From Methylorubrum rhodesianum (GTDB lineage: Bacteria; Pseudomonadota; Alphaproteobacteria; Rhizobiales; Beijerinckiaceae), in NCBI RefSeq assembly GCF_014199985.1, contig NZ_JACHOS010000008.1:124001-188000 (forward strand): DNA of 64,000 nt, given 5' to 3'. Position numbers and translations under genes: made by a program. The notes under the pieces were generated by a model. It had not been told where the DNA came from, made no database searches, and saw nothing but the letters and a program-made list of their open reading frames with translations. This document shows positions 36,992 to 46,140 of the stretch, in pieces. Each line of letters begins with the position of its first letter. Position 1 is the stretch's first letter.

Positions 36992-37921
36992 TCAGAAGGG
37001 AAGGGGAAAGCGGCTCGTGGCGCCCGGTGCGGCGTCTGGCGGCGCGAGCACGCGCACCGCCTTCGGCACGACCTTGAAATGGGCCGGCGTCCAGGTGGTG
37101 AGTTCGCCGTCGGTGTTGACGGCGCGGGGCTTGCGGGTGGTCAACACCAGCTCGGTGGTCTCGAAGGCGCGCACATCCGCGGCCTTGCCGTGGGTGCCCC
37201 GGCGCAGGGCCGGCAGCAGCGCGATCAGCCGCCACCAATGGGCGACCTCCAGGCTGTAGAAGTCGAGCCTTCCGTCATCGACGGTGGCGTCCTCCTGCAC
37301 CGTCATCCCGCCGCCGTAATGGCGCCCGTTGCCGACCGAGGCCTGGATCGTCGTCACCTTCTCGGTGCGGCCGTCATGCTCGATCGTCACCGTGAAAGGG
37401 CGGGCGCGGCGCAGCAGGCGGATGGCGGCGATGGCGTAGCCCACCGTCCCCCAGGTCTTCTTGGCATTCGCCGTCAGTTCGCTGGCGAGATCGGCCGAGA
37501 AGCCGACGCTGGCCACGTTGAAATAGTAGTGCCCGTTGACCCAGCCGAGATCGATCGCCTTTTCCGGCGCGCTCGGGATGATCCGCGCGGCGGCCTCCGG
37601 ATCGAGGGGCAGGCCGAGGGAGCGGGCGAGATCGTTGGCGGTGCCGAGCGGCAGAATGCCGAAGGGCAGCTTGGTCTCGACCAGAGCGGGCGCCGCCGCA
37701 TTCATGGTGCCGTCGCCGCCGCCGAGGATCACGAGATCGACCGCGCCGGCATGGCGCTCGATCACTTCCTTGCAATCGGTGCTGCCTTCGGGCTCGATGA
37801 GGTCGAGCCCGCCCTCGCGCAGAACCGTTCGGATCGCGTCCAGCGGCCCGGATCCGCTGCGGGCCTTGCTGTTCACGAGGAGGAGCGCGCGGCGTCCCCT
37901 CGGTTTCGCGTTCGCGCTCAA
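36992..37921 (-). CDS. Diacylglycerol kinase-like lipid kinase (YegS family)
   Basis: A 309-residue protein with the DAGK catalytic-domain landmarks: NSKARSGSG at the N-terminus, the nucleotide loop ILGGGDGTMNAAAPAL, LGTANDLARSLGLP, FNVASVGFSADLA, and a C-terminal NTDGE metal-site segment. These kinases phosphorylate lipids such as phosphatidylglycerol or diacylglycerol; the physiological substrate is not predictable. It is the upstream partner of terC by strand and spacing (15 bases). Confidence 0.9.
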   Translation of the reverse strand: MSANAKPRGRRALLLVNSKARSGSGPLDAIRTVLREGGLDLIEPEGSTDCKEVIERHAGAVDLVILGGGDGTMNAAAPALVETKLPFGILPLGTANDLARSLGLPLDPEAAARIIPSAPEKAIDLGWVNGHYYFNVASVGFSADLASELTANAKKTWGTVGYAIAAIRLLRRARPFTVTIEHDGRTEKVTTIQASVGNGRHYGGGMTVQEDATVDDGRLDFYSLEVAHWWRLIALLPALRRGTHGKAADVRAFETTELVLTTRKPRAVNTDGELTTWTPAHFKVVPKAVRVLAPPDAAPGATSRFPLPF

Positions 37922-38539
37922 GCGGCCGCTCCGGTGATGATCGGACGGAGCAGGGAGACCACCATGGCCGGCAAAAGCCTATCCTCGCACGCTTCCGCGC
38001 CGCGTTCGCGCCAGCGTCAACAGGGATCCGACATCACGATCGACGCCTCGACCGTCAGAGGGGCCCGGACCCGTCTTCGGCAATCCCGCTGGAGGCGCCC
38101 GCCGGGAGCGCTCGTCCGTTCCGCCCCGAGGGCAGGATGAGCCGGGACTGCCACGCTCAAGGTGGGGAGTTCCCGCGGGTTGGCAAGAGCCCGAAGGTTG
38201 GCAAGAGGAGGACGGAGCCAAGGAGCAGGAGGCGCAACAGGACATACCCGGGGACGGACAGGGCTGCGCGGCGATCGGGCCGCTTCCGGAGCGCGGCGGG
38301 GAGGGACAGCGGGGGTAACGGGCGCTCCGGCGCGCCAGCTGTCGCAAACGGGGCCGGACTCGGTTAGGTACGCCATCGGTGGCGGAAAGCGTGGAACCGT
38401 CGCGGCGCGTTCATGCGTTCCGTCCCACCGACCGCCTCCCGCGGAATGCCCGCCGCCGTCATCCGTCCGAGGTGTGAGCCGACGGTCGCCGGGCGCTTCG
38501 TGAGGCACCTTCAGGCCTGCTCGCCCGATCGGTCCCGTC
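37922..38539. other. Intergenic region between lipid kinase and secreted protein gene
   Basis: This 618-base gap between divergent genes holds no convincing gene; the minus ORF at 38017-38589 has no recognisable features and overlaps the right-hand gene. Two 12-bp direct repeats ggttggcaagag (38179-38190 and 38196-38207) are the only distinct structure. A GGAAC-N18-CGTT sequence (38393-38419) has the wrong spacer for a good EcfG promoter. Confidence 0.5.
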
Positions 38540-39346
38540 ATGCGCCCCGTCCTGCTCCTGACCCTTCTCCTCTCCTCGGCCTGCGCCACCGGAACCGCCC
38601 TGGCTCAGTCGGGTTCGAACTGGGTCGATCCACCGGCGAAATCCGAACCCGCCCCGGCCGCGAGCGAGCGGGCGAAGCCCGCGGCCAAGCCGGGCCCCCG
38701 CTTCGAGGCGGAGCCGGAGGCACGGGCCCGCGCGCATCGGGAAGCCGCCTCCCCTCCGGCCCGGAGAGAGACGCGCCGCCACGACCGAACCCGCGCGGCC
38801 GAGATGCGCCGTGCCCGTCGGGCCGCCATCCGCGAACGGGCGCGCGAGCAGGAGCACACCCGCACGGCCCGGACCGAGCGCGCTCTGGAGCGCCCTGCCC
38901 CGCCGCCCGCCCGGATGGTCCGGAGCGAGCCGGATCCGCGCTTCGGGGACTGGGCCGTCACCGCGCGTCGGCTCAGCCTCGACTATCTCGACAGCGTATC
39001 CGCGCCCAACGGCGCGATGCTGGCCTCCGCGCCTCGCTTCTACGGCGGCCCGGTCCGCTTCCATGGACGCATGATGTCGCTCAGCGCACTGCTCGCCGAG
39101 AAGCAGCGCTTCGCCCGGCGCTGGCCCGAGCGGCGCTACGAGCCGCAAGGGGAGCCGCGGGTCGCCTGCGACGGGCAGAGCGCGACCTGCCAAGTGCGCG
39201 TCGTTCACGATTTCACCGCGCTGAGCCCGTCCCGCGGGGCGCGCTCGCAGGGGGTCGCCGAACTCACGCTGACGGTGAGCTTCGCCGGCGGCGCGCCGGT
39301 CATCGTGTCGGAATCGAGCCGCGTCCTGAGCCGCGCCGGGGCCTGA
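38540..39346 (+). CDS. Secreted hypothetical protein with a conserved C-terminal domain
   Basis: A 268-residue protein. A signal peptide (MRPVLLLTLLLSSACATGTA) contains a cysteine near the cleavage region but a lipobox is doubtful. A long Arg/Ala/Glu-rich helical region (about 30-125) precedes a C-terminal domain (about 150-268) with FYGGPVRFHGRMMSLSALL, KQRFARRWPERRYEPQG, a VACDGQSATCQVRVVHDF pair of cysteines and a final VIVSESSRVLSR. A similar block is found, from memory, at the C-terminus of some rhizobial caspase-like proteins. The function is unknown. Confidence 0.7.
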   Translation: MRPVLLLTLLLSSACATGTALAQSGSNWVDPPAKSEPAPAASERAKPAAKPGPRFEAEPEARARAHREAASPPARRETRRHDRTRAAEMRRARRAAIRERAREQEHTRTARTERALERPAPPPARMVRSEPDPRFGDWAVTARRLSLDYLDSVSAPNGAMLASAPRFYGGPVRFHGRMMSLSALLAEKQRFARRWPERRYEPQGEPRVACDGQSATCQVRVVHDFTALSPSRGARSQGVAELTLTVSFAGGAPVIVSESSRVLSRAGA

Positions 39347-39460
39347 CGCCGGATACGCCGCCGCATCGACCGGATACTCGGGCCGGTCCATGCTGTAGTA
39401 GCAGGGGACGGGCGCCGCCGGGCGGCGTTCCGGAACGATCGAGAACAGGGCATCGCGCGC

Positions 39461-40750
39461 GTGAAGGGATCGGCAAAGGCCGCTGGCCGGAGCAAGGACG
39501 AGACGGCACCTCCCGAGGCGCCGGTCTCCGAGGACGATCGCCGCATCCGCGCGCTGATCCTGGCCGAACTCGACCGGCGCGGGGCGCGGCCGGTGGCGCG
39601 CCGCACGCTGGCTCTGATCGCCGAGGGCTTCGTCGAGCCCGCCGACGGCGTGCCCGGCTACCGGATCGTCGACCGGACCGGCGCGGTGCGCCTGCGGGGC
39701 GAGGACGGAACCGGCGTGCCGCTGACCCTGCACGACCTCGTCGAGGAGCTTCGCGCGCAGCACGCCCCGCTGTTCCTCCCCCCTGCCCCCGAGCCGGAAC
39801 CGGAGCCGCCCCGCGACACCATCGCCGACGTGCGGGCCGCGGGTGCCCGCTTCGTGGAGACGCAGTCGGCGCTGGCGCGCTCGCTGGCGAACAGTTCGGC
39901 CGAGCGCAGCCGGGCGCTCGCCAGCGCCGCGACCGAGACCGTCGAGGGCTGGCGCAGCCGGCTCGCCGAGCGCCTGAAGGCTCGGCCGAGACCCGCCCCG
40001 GTCGAAGCCACCCTCGATTCGACCGATTCGGCCCCGAACGCCGCGGAGCGCTTGGCCGAGGCGCGCGCCCGCGTCGAGGAGAGTTGGCGGCGCGTGGCGG
40101 GCGGGGTCCAGCCCCGGCAGACCGCGATGCGGCTGCGCGACCGGGCGGAGGACGCGCTGGCGGCCCGCAGCCGCCGCCCGGTCGCGCTGATCGCGCTCGG
40201 CGCCCTGGCCGGCGCCGGCCTCGTCGCCGCGCTCTCGCTGAGCGGGCGCGAGACGGGGGATGCAGAACGCCCCGCTCAGCAGCGCGCCGAAACGCAGGCG
40301 CCGCAGACGGCGCCGGCGGGATCGCCGCCGACCTCGGAGCGCGCGCCGGGCGAGGAGCCGGCCCCCGACGCCTCCACGGAGATGCCACCCGCGGAGACCG
40401 AGCGTCCGCCGGAGCCGGAGCCGCGCAAGGCGGCCAACGCCCTCGTCGGCGTGCCGGAGGTGATCGATACGGCGACGCTGCGGGTGGGCGGGAAGGTCGT
40501 GCGCCTGTTCGGCGTCGAGTGGGTCCGCGGCGGTCAAGCCGACGAGTTGAGCAAGTACCTGCGCAAGCGCTCGGTGACCTGCCAGCCCGCCCCCGGCAGC
40601 AGCGCCTATATCTGCACCGTCGAGGGTCGCGACCTCTCCGAAGTGGTGCTGTTCAACGGTGGCGGCCGCGCCTCGTCCGAGGCGACGCCGGATCTCGCCG
40701 CGGCCGAGGATCACGCCCGCACCGAACGGCTCGGCGTCTGGAAACGCTGA
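39461..40750 (+). CDS. Membrane-anchored protein with degenerate SNase-like domain
   Basis: A 429-residue protein translated from a GTG. The N-terminal cytoplasmic part has LHDLVEELRAQHAPLF near residue 90 and an Arg/Glu-rich amphipathic stretch (about 115-235). One transmembrane helix sits at 240-260, a Pro/Glu-rich linker at about 260-335, and a C-terminal SNase-like domain at about 335-429 with IDTATLRVGGKVVRLFGVEW and a final EDHARTERLGVWKR. The SNase catalytic Arg/Glu set is not apparent, so it is probably non-catalytic. It follows the secreted hypothetical gene in the same direction. Confidence 0.7.
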   Translation: MKGSAKAAGRSKDETAPPEAPVSEDDRRIRALILAELDRRGARPVARRTLALIAEGFVEPADGVPGYRIVDRTGAVRLRGEDGTGVPLTLHDLVEELRAQHAPLFLPPAPEPEPEPPRDTIADVRAAGARFVETQSALARSLANSSAERSRALASAATETVEGWRSRLAERLKARPRPAPVEATLDSTDSAPNAAERLAEARARVEESWRRVAGGVQPRQTAMRLRDRAEDALAARSRRPVALIALGALAGAGLVAALSLSGRETGDAERPAQQRAETQAPQTAPAGSPPTSERAPGEEPAPDASTEMPPAETERPPEPEPRKAANALVGVPEVIDTATLRVGGKVVRLFGVEWVRGGQADELSKYLRKRSVTCQPAPGSSAYICTVEGRDLSEVVLFNGGGRASSEATPDLAAAEDHARTERLGVWKR

Positions 40751-40865
40751 GACGCCGGGCAACGGCCGAGCCCGTCCTGTCCAGTCGAACCCCGTCGATG
40801 CCGCGGGGTGGGCAGCGCGGGAACCGGCCGATCGTCTGGTCCGCTCGATCGAACCGGACCACGTG

Positions 40866-41744
40866 TCAGAGCAGCGGCTGGCGCGCGGCGGCGTCCTCGC
40901 GGGCGCAGATGACGGGGTCGGGCCTCGTCCCCTCTCCCTCCAGGGCGCGCTTCAGGTCGGCCCGGGCGCGCTCCAGATCGGCGCGGAAGCCGGGATCGGC
41001 CTGCAGCACCGACATCAGCGCCGAGGCGCCGGTGCGGGCGGCCTCCACGTCGCTGAGCCAGTGGACGCCGCACACCACCCGGCTCTCACCATAGAGCCGG
41101 CTGCGCACCAGGAACTGCGTCGCCTTCTCCGGCATCAGGCTCGCCATGATCATCCCGTAGGCCCAGCCCTGCCCGGCATGGCCGGAGGGGTAGCTGAAGC
41201 TGTCGGCGAGCTCGGGCGTGCGAGCGACGCAGATCGGCGCCTCGTTGCCGACGAAGGGGCGCAGGCGGCGGTAGCGCCGCTTGGCCACGCGGGTGGCGCG
41301 CGCGACGTCGATGCGGGCCCGGTCGAGGAGGCGCATCAGGTCGGGCACGCGGGTCTGGTCGATGCGCTGGCCGAGCACGCAGGCATAGTCCTCCAGAAGC
41401 GCGGCACCGCCATCGGCGACGTCGTTGGTGGCGAGGGCCCAGCGCGGGCTGCCCTGGTACGCTCGCGTGGCATTGTAGACCGCCCGGTCCGCCGCCTCCC
41501 CCGCCGAGTGCCCGGCCGGCGGCGGCGGCAGGATCGCCACGAGATTGGGTGTTGCCTCGTCGCTGAGATAGCCCTTCGGGGCGGCGGACGTGAGCTTGTC
41601 CTTCTCCAGCGACGGCGCGGCGGCCGCCGGGCTCGACGCCCCCGAGGGCTGGGAACGGGCGGGTAGGGCCTGGAACGGTCCGGTCGCGAGAATCAGCGTC
41701 AGCAGGGCGGCGAGGCGCACCGGCGCATGGGTCGGGCGAGACAT
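40866..41744 (-). CDS. Class A non-specific acid phosphatase (PAP2 superfamily)
   Basis: A 292-residue secreted enzyme. A signal peptide (VRLAALLTLILATGPFQALPA) is followed by a Ser/Ala-rich spacer. The PAP2 motifs are complete: KRRYRRLRPF, YPSGHAGQGWAYG with the His nucleophile-assisting region, and SRVVCGVHWLSDVEA with the catalytic His. This is the layout of PhoN-type periplasmic acid phosphatases, which release phosphate from organic phosphomonoesters. It converges on the SNase-like gene with a 115-base gap holding no clear terminator. Confidence 0.9.
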   Translation of the reverse strand: MSRPTHAPVRLAALLTLILATGPFQALPARSQPSGASSPAAAAPSLEKDKLTSAAPKGYLSDEATPNLVAILPPPPAGHSAGEAADRAVYNATRAYQGSPRWALATNDVADGGAALLEDYACVLGQRIDQTRVPDLMRLLDRARIDVARATRVAKRRYRRLRPFVGNEAPICVARTPELADSFSYPSGHAGQGWAYGMIMASLMPEKATQFLVRSRLYGESRVVCGVHWLSDVEAARTGASALMSVLQADPGFRADLERARADLKRALEGEGTRPDPVICAREDAAARQPLL

Positions 41745-41948
41745 CGGAGTGGCAGCTTTCAGGCGCCGCAGCCAAGGATCGGGACGGCGGAGGGGGGACT
41801 GGGCATCAGTCTCGAACCGATGCCTCGGCCCTGTCTAGGAGCGAGGTACGACAGACGCATCACAGTCCGATCCCCCTGTCATACGACGTTGATTCGCTCG
41901 GTTCGCTCGATGTCGGCGCACCGGCACCGTGCCCTCCCCGCGATCGGA

Positions 41949-42827
41949 TCAGACGGCCCGGATCGCGTCGGCGACGGCGCCTGGAAACTCCTCGTGGGCA
42001 CTCAGCGCGCCCGGCACGGGGGCGGCCACGACGCGGCCGGTGGCGATCAGCGCGTCCATCTCGGCGCCGGAGCGACGCGGCGCCTGGTCGGGGCGCAGCA
42101 CCTGCACCGGCGGCAGGCCGTGGCCGAACAGGGCGAGGAAGTCCTCGCGCGAGGCCGCCGGATCGAGGCCGCCCGTCACGAAGGCCGCCGTGCCGAAGCG
42201 TCCCCGGCTCTGCCGGGTGATGCGGTGCTTGGCGGCGACGACGGCGGGCGTGACATGGGTCGCCTCGGCATAGACATGGGCGCGCATCATCCGCCCGATG
42301 ACCGGCGGGCTGATGTTGATCCGGTAGAGCGCCTCGCCGAGGAGCGGCATCTCGACCGCCCGGCGGATCCGGCCGAACCACGCGGCGCGCTCCGGCCCCA
42401 GGGCGGTCGGCAGCGGCCCGCGCCAGGTCGGCGCCACGAGCACGAGCCGCGCGAAGGCGCCGGGATGGCGGCGCGCGGCGGCCACGAGATAGGGGGCGGC
42501 ATGACCCGCCGCGACGGCGAGCGCGTAGGGGCCGGGCGCGGCCTCGAGCAGCGCATCGAGGAAGGCATGCAGGTTGGCCGGGTTCAGCGGCAGCCGCGCG
42601 CGGGGATGGGCGCCGAAGCCCGGCCAGTCGGGCACGAGGCAGCGGTGGGTCCCGCCGAGTTCGCGGGCCAGCGGCAGCATCTCCTCGCGGGCCGAGATCG
42701 AGGAGAGGGCGGGCAGGAGCAGGGCCGGCGCCCCCTCCCCGATCTCGGCGCAGGGCGTCGCGACCCGGTGCCCCGCGACCGTGAGGTCGAGGGTCCGGGT
42801 CGCGACCGAGGAGCTGGCCGGTGTCAT
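41949..42827 (-). CDS. Alpha/beta-hydrolase-fold protein lacking the nucleophile serine
   Basis: A 292-residue protein. An alpha/beta-hydrolase core is suggested by CLVPDWPGFGAHPRARLP (oxyanion and strand-4 region) and YALAVAAGHAAPYLVAAAR, where the nucleophile elbow G-H-S-x-G reads G108-H109-A110-A111-P112, so the Ser is replaced by Ala. The later part has VLVAPTWRGPL. It is probably non-catalytic or uses a different chemistry. The start codon overlaps the dapD stop (TGATG), so translation is coupled to lysine biosynthesis. No specific function is known. Confidence 0.72.
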   Translation of the reverse strand: MTPASSSVATRTLDLTVAGHRVATPCAEIGEGAPALLLPALSSISAREEMLPLARELGGTHRCLVPDWPGFGAHPRARLPLNPANLHAFLDALLEAAPGPYALAVAAGHAAPYLVAAARRHPGAFARLVLVAPTWRGPLPTALGPERAAWFGRIRRAVEMPLLGEALYRINISPPVIGRMMRAHVYAEATHVTPAVVAAKHRITRQSRGRFGTAAFVTGGLDPAASREDFLALFGHGLPPVQVLRPDQAPRRSGAEMDALIATGRVVAAPVPGALSAHEEFPGAVADAIRAV

Positions 42828-43669
42828 CAGGTCCGCAGCAGTTCGTTGATGCCGGTCTTGGCGCGGGTGCCGGCATCGACGCGCTTAACGATCACGGCGC
42901 AGTACAGGCCGGGGCCGGGGGTGCCGTCGGGCAGCGGCTTGCCGGGGGTCGTGCCCGACACCACCACCGAGTAGGGCGGCACGCGCCCGAAGAAGGTCTC
43001 ACCGGTGGTGCGGTCGATGATGCGGGTCGAGGCGCCGATATAGACGCCCATCGACAGGACCGAGCCCTCGCCGATGATCACGCCCTCGGCGACCTCGGCG
43101 CGGGCGCCGACGAAGCAGTTATCCTCGATGATGACCGGGTTGGCCTGGAGCGGCTCCAGCACGCCGGCGATGCCGGCACCGCCCGAGATGTGGCAGTTCT
43201 TGCCGACCTGGGCGCAGGAGCCGATCGTCACCCAGGTGTCGACCATGGTGCCCTCGCCGACATGGGCGCCGAGATTGATGAAGCTCGGCATCAGCACCGC
43301 GCCGGGCGCGATGTAGGAGCCGCGGCGCACGAAGCAGCCCGGCACGGCGCGGAAGCCCGCGGCGCGGAACTCGGACTCGCCCCAACCGGAGAACTTCGAG
43401 GGCACCTTGTCCCACCACGCCGAGGAGCCGGGGCCGCCCTCGATCGGTACCATGTCGTTGAGGCGGAAGGAGAGCAGAACCGCCTTCTTCAGCCACTGGT
43501 TCACCTGCCAGGTGTCGCCCGCCTTCTCGGCGACGCGGGCCCGACCGGAATCGAGCAGGTTCAGCGCCTCGTCCACCGCCTCGCGCACGGCGCCGGTGGT
43601 CGCGGTCGAGATGCCCGCGCGCTCCTCCCAGGCGGCTTCGATGGTCTTTTCGAGATCGGCGTGTGACAT
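42827..43669 (-). CDS. dapD: 2,3,4,5-tetrahydropyridine-2,6-dicarboxylate N-succinyltransferase
   Basis: A 280-residue protein. An N-terminal helical domain ([29 protein letters not shown]) leads to the hexapeptide-repeat beta-helix with [36 protein letters not shown] and GGVGIGGVL-like [16 protein letters not shown]. The C-terminus closes the trimer. It succinylates tetrahydrodipicolinate in the DAP/lysine pathway. The ATG at 43669 is chosen; the 55-residue upstream extension has no conserved character. It overlaps the hydrolase-like gene by one base. Confidence 0.97.
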   Translation of the reverse strand: MSHADLEKTIEAAWEERAGISTATTGAVREAVDEALNLLDSGRARVAEKAGDTWQVNQWLKKAVLLSFRLNDMVPIEGGPGSSAWWDKVPSKFSGWGESEFRAAGFRAVPGCFVRRGSYIAPGAVLMPSFINLGAHVGEGTMVDTWVTIGSCAQVGKNCHISGGAGIAGVLEPLQANPVIIEDNCFVGARAEVAEGVIIGEGSVLSMGVYIGASTRIIDRTTGETFFGRVPPYSVVVSGTTPGKPLPDGTPGPGLYCAVIVKRVDAGTRAKTGINELLRT

Positions 43670-43830
43670 CGGGACTTTCCGGACTTGAGTGCCTTCCGAC
43701 GAAGTGGCGACCGGCTCGTCGAGAGAAGGCACGTTACACAAGGACCTGGAGGCGCCGGCTCGATCGGATCGGGTCGGCGTCTCGCGACGGAACCAAAGGT
43801 GGTCGTGCTTACAAAAGCCGTCCGGTCCTG

Positions 43831-44298
43831 TCACCGTTTGCGTGGCGCGAGGCCGACGAGCCGCTCCCGCACGCCGGACAGGCCCCGCACGAGGCTCAAC
43901 AGTTCCTCGGCCATGCCGTCATGGATCGCCGCCGCCGCCTCGGGAAACTCGCGCAGGACGCGGCTCATCAGCGAGGGCGTCACGCGCATCACCTCCGAGG
44001 CCTCCCGCGCGCGGGCATCGGCCGGCCGCGCGACCTGCCGAAACAGGGCATTGCGTCCGATCACGCCGGAGCGGGACACCGTGACCGGCGGTGCGTCGTG
44101 CCGTGTCGGAGTCAGCGCGATGGAGCCGGACATGACGACGTAGCCGCCGTCGGAGGGCTCGCCGCGGGCGAACAACAGCTCGCCCTCCGCCAGAAGACGC
44201 CGCTCACCGGCGAAGGACAGCAGGCGCAGGGCATCGCGCCCGAACAGCTCGAACACGGGCGCTGCGGCGAGGATCGCGATGTCGTCGTCGAGCCCCAA
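43831..44298 (-). CDS. Cyclic nucleotide-binding domain protein without DNA-binding domain
   Basis: A 155-residue protein. It has the CRP/FNR cNMP-binding fold: [45 protein letters not shown] with the phosphate-binding-cassette-like R-x-A region only partly kept ([10 protein letters not shown]). It ends after one helix with no helix-turn-helix, so it cannot act like Crp itself. It probably is a single-domain ligand or redox sensor, or works with a partner. It lies 161 bases upstream of dapD on the same strand. Confidence 0.75.
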   Translation of the reverse strand: MGLDDDIAILAAAPVFELFGRDALRLLSFAGERRLLAEGELLFARGEPSDGGYVVMSGSIALTPTRHDAPPVTVSRSGVIGRNALFRQVARPADARAREASEVMRVTPSLMSRVLREFPEAAAAIHDGMAEELLSLVRGLSGVRERLVGLAPRKR

Positions 44299-44532
44299 GC
44301 CTGTCCGCCCCTCGGCCGCGATACGCTACGCCCCTGCATCGCCTTCGACCCGGGCGCAGGCAAGCACTTTCGAATACTGTCGAAACGAAGCCCGACGGCT
44401 CGGGCGCAAGCTTAGCCGATGCGAGGACGGCGCGATACGCCGTCCGGGCGCGGGCTGTGAGCAAGGGTGGATAGCGGGCGAAGGCCCGGTCCCGGAGCCC
44501 TCGGTCCGAAGCCGACGCGTGGCGCCGTCGAA

Positions 44533-45219
44533 TCAGGGCAGCAGCTTGTAGCCGCCGCCTTCCGTGACGAGGATGGCCGCGACCGCCGGGTTCGGCTCGA
44601 TCTTCTGGCGCAGCCGGTAGATATGCGTCTCCAGGGTGTGGGTGGTGACGTGGGCGTTGTAGCCCCACACCTCGGCGAGCAGCGTGTCGCGCCCCACCAC
44701 CTCGCGGCCGGCCCGGTAGAGGTAGCGCAGGATCGCCGTCTCCTTCTCGGTCAGCTTCAGCTTGGAGCCGCGCTCGCCGACCAGCAGCTTGGCCCCGGGC
44801 CGGAAGGTGTAGGGGCCGATGCGGAACACCGCGTCCTCGCTCGCCTCGTGCTGGCGCAACTGCACCCGGATGCGGGCGAGCAGCACGGCGAACTTGAACG
44901 GCTTGACCACGTAGTCGTTGGCGCCCGCCTCCAGGCCCTCGACCATATCGTCGTCGGATTCCTGCGCCGTCAGCATGATGATCGGGCCGCGGTAGCCGTT
45001 GCGGCGCAGGGTCCGCACCGCCTCGCGCCCGTCCATGTCGGGGAGGGCGACATCCATCACGACGAGATCGACCGGCTCCTGCGCGACGCGGTTGAGCGCC
45101 CCGGTCGCGGTCGGTTCGCCGATGACGGAGAATTCCTCATAGGCGTCGATCTGCTCCGTCAGTGCCTCACGCAGGGCGTCGTCGTCGTCGCAGACGAGGA
45201 GGCAATAAGGGTTGGACAT
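44533..45219 (-). CDS. OmpR/PhoB-type DNA-binding response regulator
   Basis: A 228-residue protein. The receiver domain has the acidic pocket CDDDD (residues 10-14), phosphoacceptor Asp56 in VVMDVALPDMDG, the Thr in MLTAQESDD and Lys in YVVKPFKF. The C-terminal winged helix has LTEKETAILRYLYRAGREVV, LLAEVWGYN and THTLETHIYRLRQKIEP. No sensor kinase is adjacent. The ATG at 45219 gives the natural start MSNPYCLLVCDDD. The regulon is unknown; an envelope-related role is possible given the neighbouring L,D-transpeptidase (inference). Confidence 0.92.
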   Translation of the reverse strand: MSNPYCLLVCDDDDALREALTEQIDAYEEFSVIGEPTATGALNRVAQEPVDLVVMDVALPDMDGREAVRTLRRNGYRGPIIMLTAQESDDDMVEGLEAGANDYVVKPFKFAVLLARIRVQLRQHEASEDAVFRIGPYTFRPGAKLLVGERGSKLKLTEKETAILRYLYRAGREVVGRDTLLAEVWGYNAHVTTHTLETHIYRLRQKIEPNPAVAAILVTEGGGYKLLP

Positions 45220-45519
45220 CGACGCAGCGGCTCTCGACAGGCTTTCGGCCACCTGGGCTTCGCGGAACGATCAGGCAGGCGGCCAAGACAATTTCATGGC
45301 GGCACGCTGATCCGAAGAGGCATTTCGCCCGATGGCTGGCCGCGGACGGAACCCGCACAGCCCCGCCTGGCGATCAACCTAGTTCGTTTTACGCGCCGGG
45401 AAATCCGGATTGCGCGCTTATGCAGAATTTTCGCCATGTTCCACCATTCTCTGCCGCAACACGACGTCAGATCAGGCGAAGTGCAGGCAAACTTCGAGAC
45501 AGGTTGGGACGAACCGGCA
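45220..45519. other. Intergenic region between response regulator and L,D-transpeptidase
   Basis: A 300-base gap between divergent genes. It should hold both promoters, but no clear -35/-10 pair, LexA box or EcfG motif was seen; an AT-richer stretch (about 45376-45430) is the likeliest promoter area. In-frame starts for the right-hand gene could lie inside it (for example the ATG at 45436). Confidence 0.45.
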
Positions 45520-46107
45520 ATGCGACGCCCTCAAGTTGTGAAGCGGAACGGCGGCACGGCAGGGACGGGGAGAGCCGGCGCCCTTGGAGTGCTGCGGGTG
45601 CGCCCCCTGCCCGGCGACGCGACCCGCGGCACGCTGATCGCGGGCGGAAGCGTGATCCCCTGCGCCCTCGGGCGCTCCGGCATCACGAGCCGCAAGCGCG
45701 AAGGCGACGGCGCCTCGCCGCGGGGCGTGTTTCGCCTGCGCGGCGGCTTCTACCGGCCCGACCGTTTCCCCGTCCGGCCGGTCAGTCCGCTGCCCCTCCG
45801 GGCGACGCGGCGCGACGACGGCTGGTGCGACGCGCCGCAGGACCGCCGCTACAACCGGCCGATCCGGCTCCCGAGCACGGCGGCCAGCGCCGAACGGCTC
45901 TGGCGCGACGACGCTCTCTACGATCTCGTGATCGATCTCGACTACAACCGCGGGCCGATCCGCCCCGGCCGGGGCTCGGCGATCTTCCTGCACATCGCCC
46001 GCAGCGGCTACCGGCCGACGGAGGGATGCGTCGCCCTGAAGCCCGCCGATCTGCTGCGCCTGCTTCGCCGCCTCGGACCCGGGACGCGGATGATGATCGG
46101 GCGATGA
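45520..46107 (+). CDS. L,D-transpeptidase family protein (YkuD-like)
   Basis: A 195-residue protein with the YkuD catalytic core: FLHIARSGYRPTEGCVALK, containing the essential His and the nucleophile Cys in H-x9-TEGCVAL. Earlier segments VIPCALGRSGITSRKREGD and SPRGVFRLRGGFYRPDRFP fit the family. No signal peptide is evident with the ATG at 45520, so it may be cytosolic or need an upstream start. The expected reaction is 3-3 cross-linking or lipoprotein attachment on peptidoglycan, if exported. The start is uncertain. Confidence 0.8.
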   Translation: MRRPQVVKRNGGTAGTGRAGALGVLRVRPLPGDATRGTLIAGGSVIPCALGRSGITSRKREGDGASPRGVFRLRGGFYRPDRFPVRPVSPLPLRATRRDDGWCDAPQDRRYNRPIRLPSTAASAERLWRDDALYDLVIDLDYNRGPIRPGRGSAIFLHIARSGYRPTEGCVALKPADLLRLLRRLGPGTRMMIGR

Positions 46108-46140
46108 CGGGCCGCTGACCGACCGAGCGACCGGACAGGC

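Noticed and set aside
38393-38419. GGAAC-N18-CGTT upstream of the secreted hypothetical gene
   Set aside because: The EcfG spacer should be 16-17 bases; an 18-base spacer was judged insufficient.
38017-38589. Minus ORF of 190 codons in the gap left of the secreted protein gene
   Set aside because: Low-complexity Arg/Pro product with no domain and overlap with a better-supported gene start.
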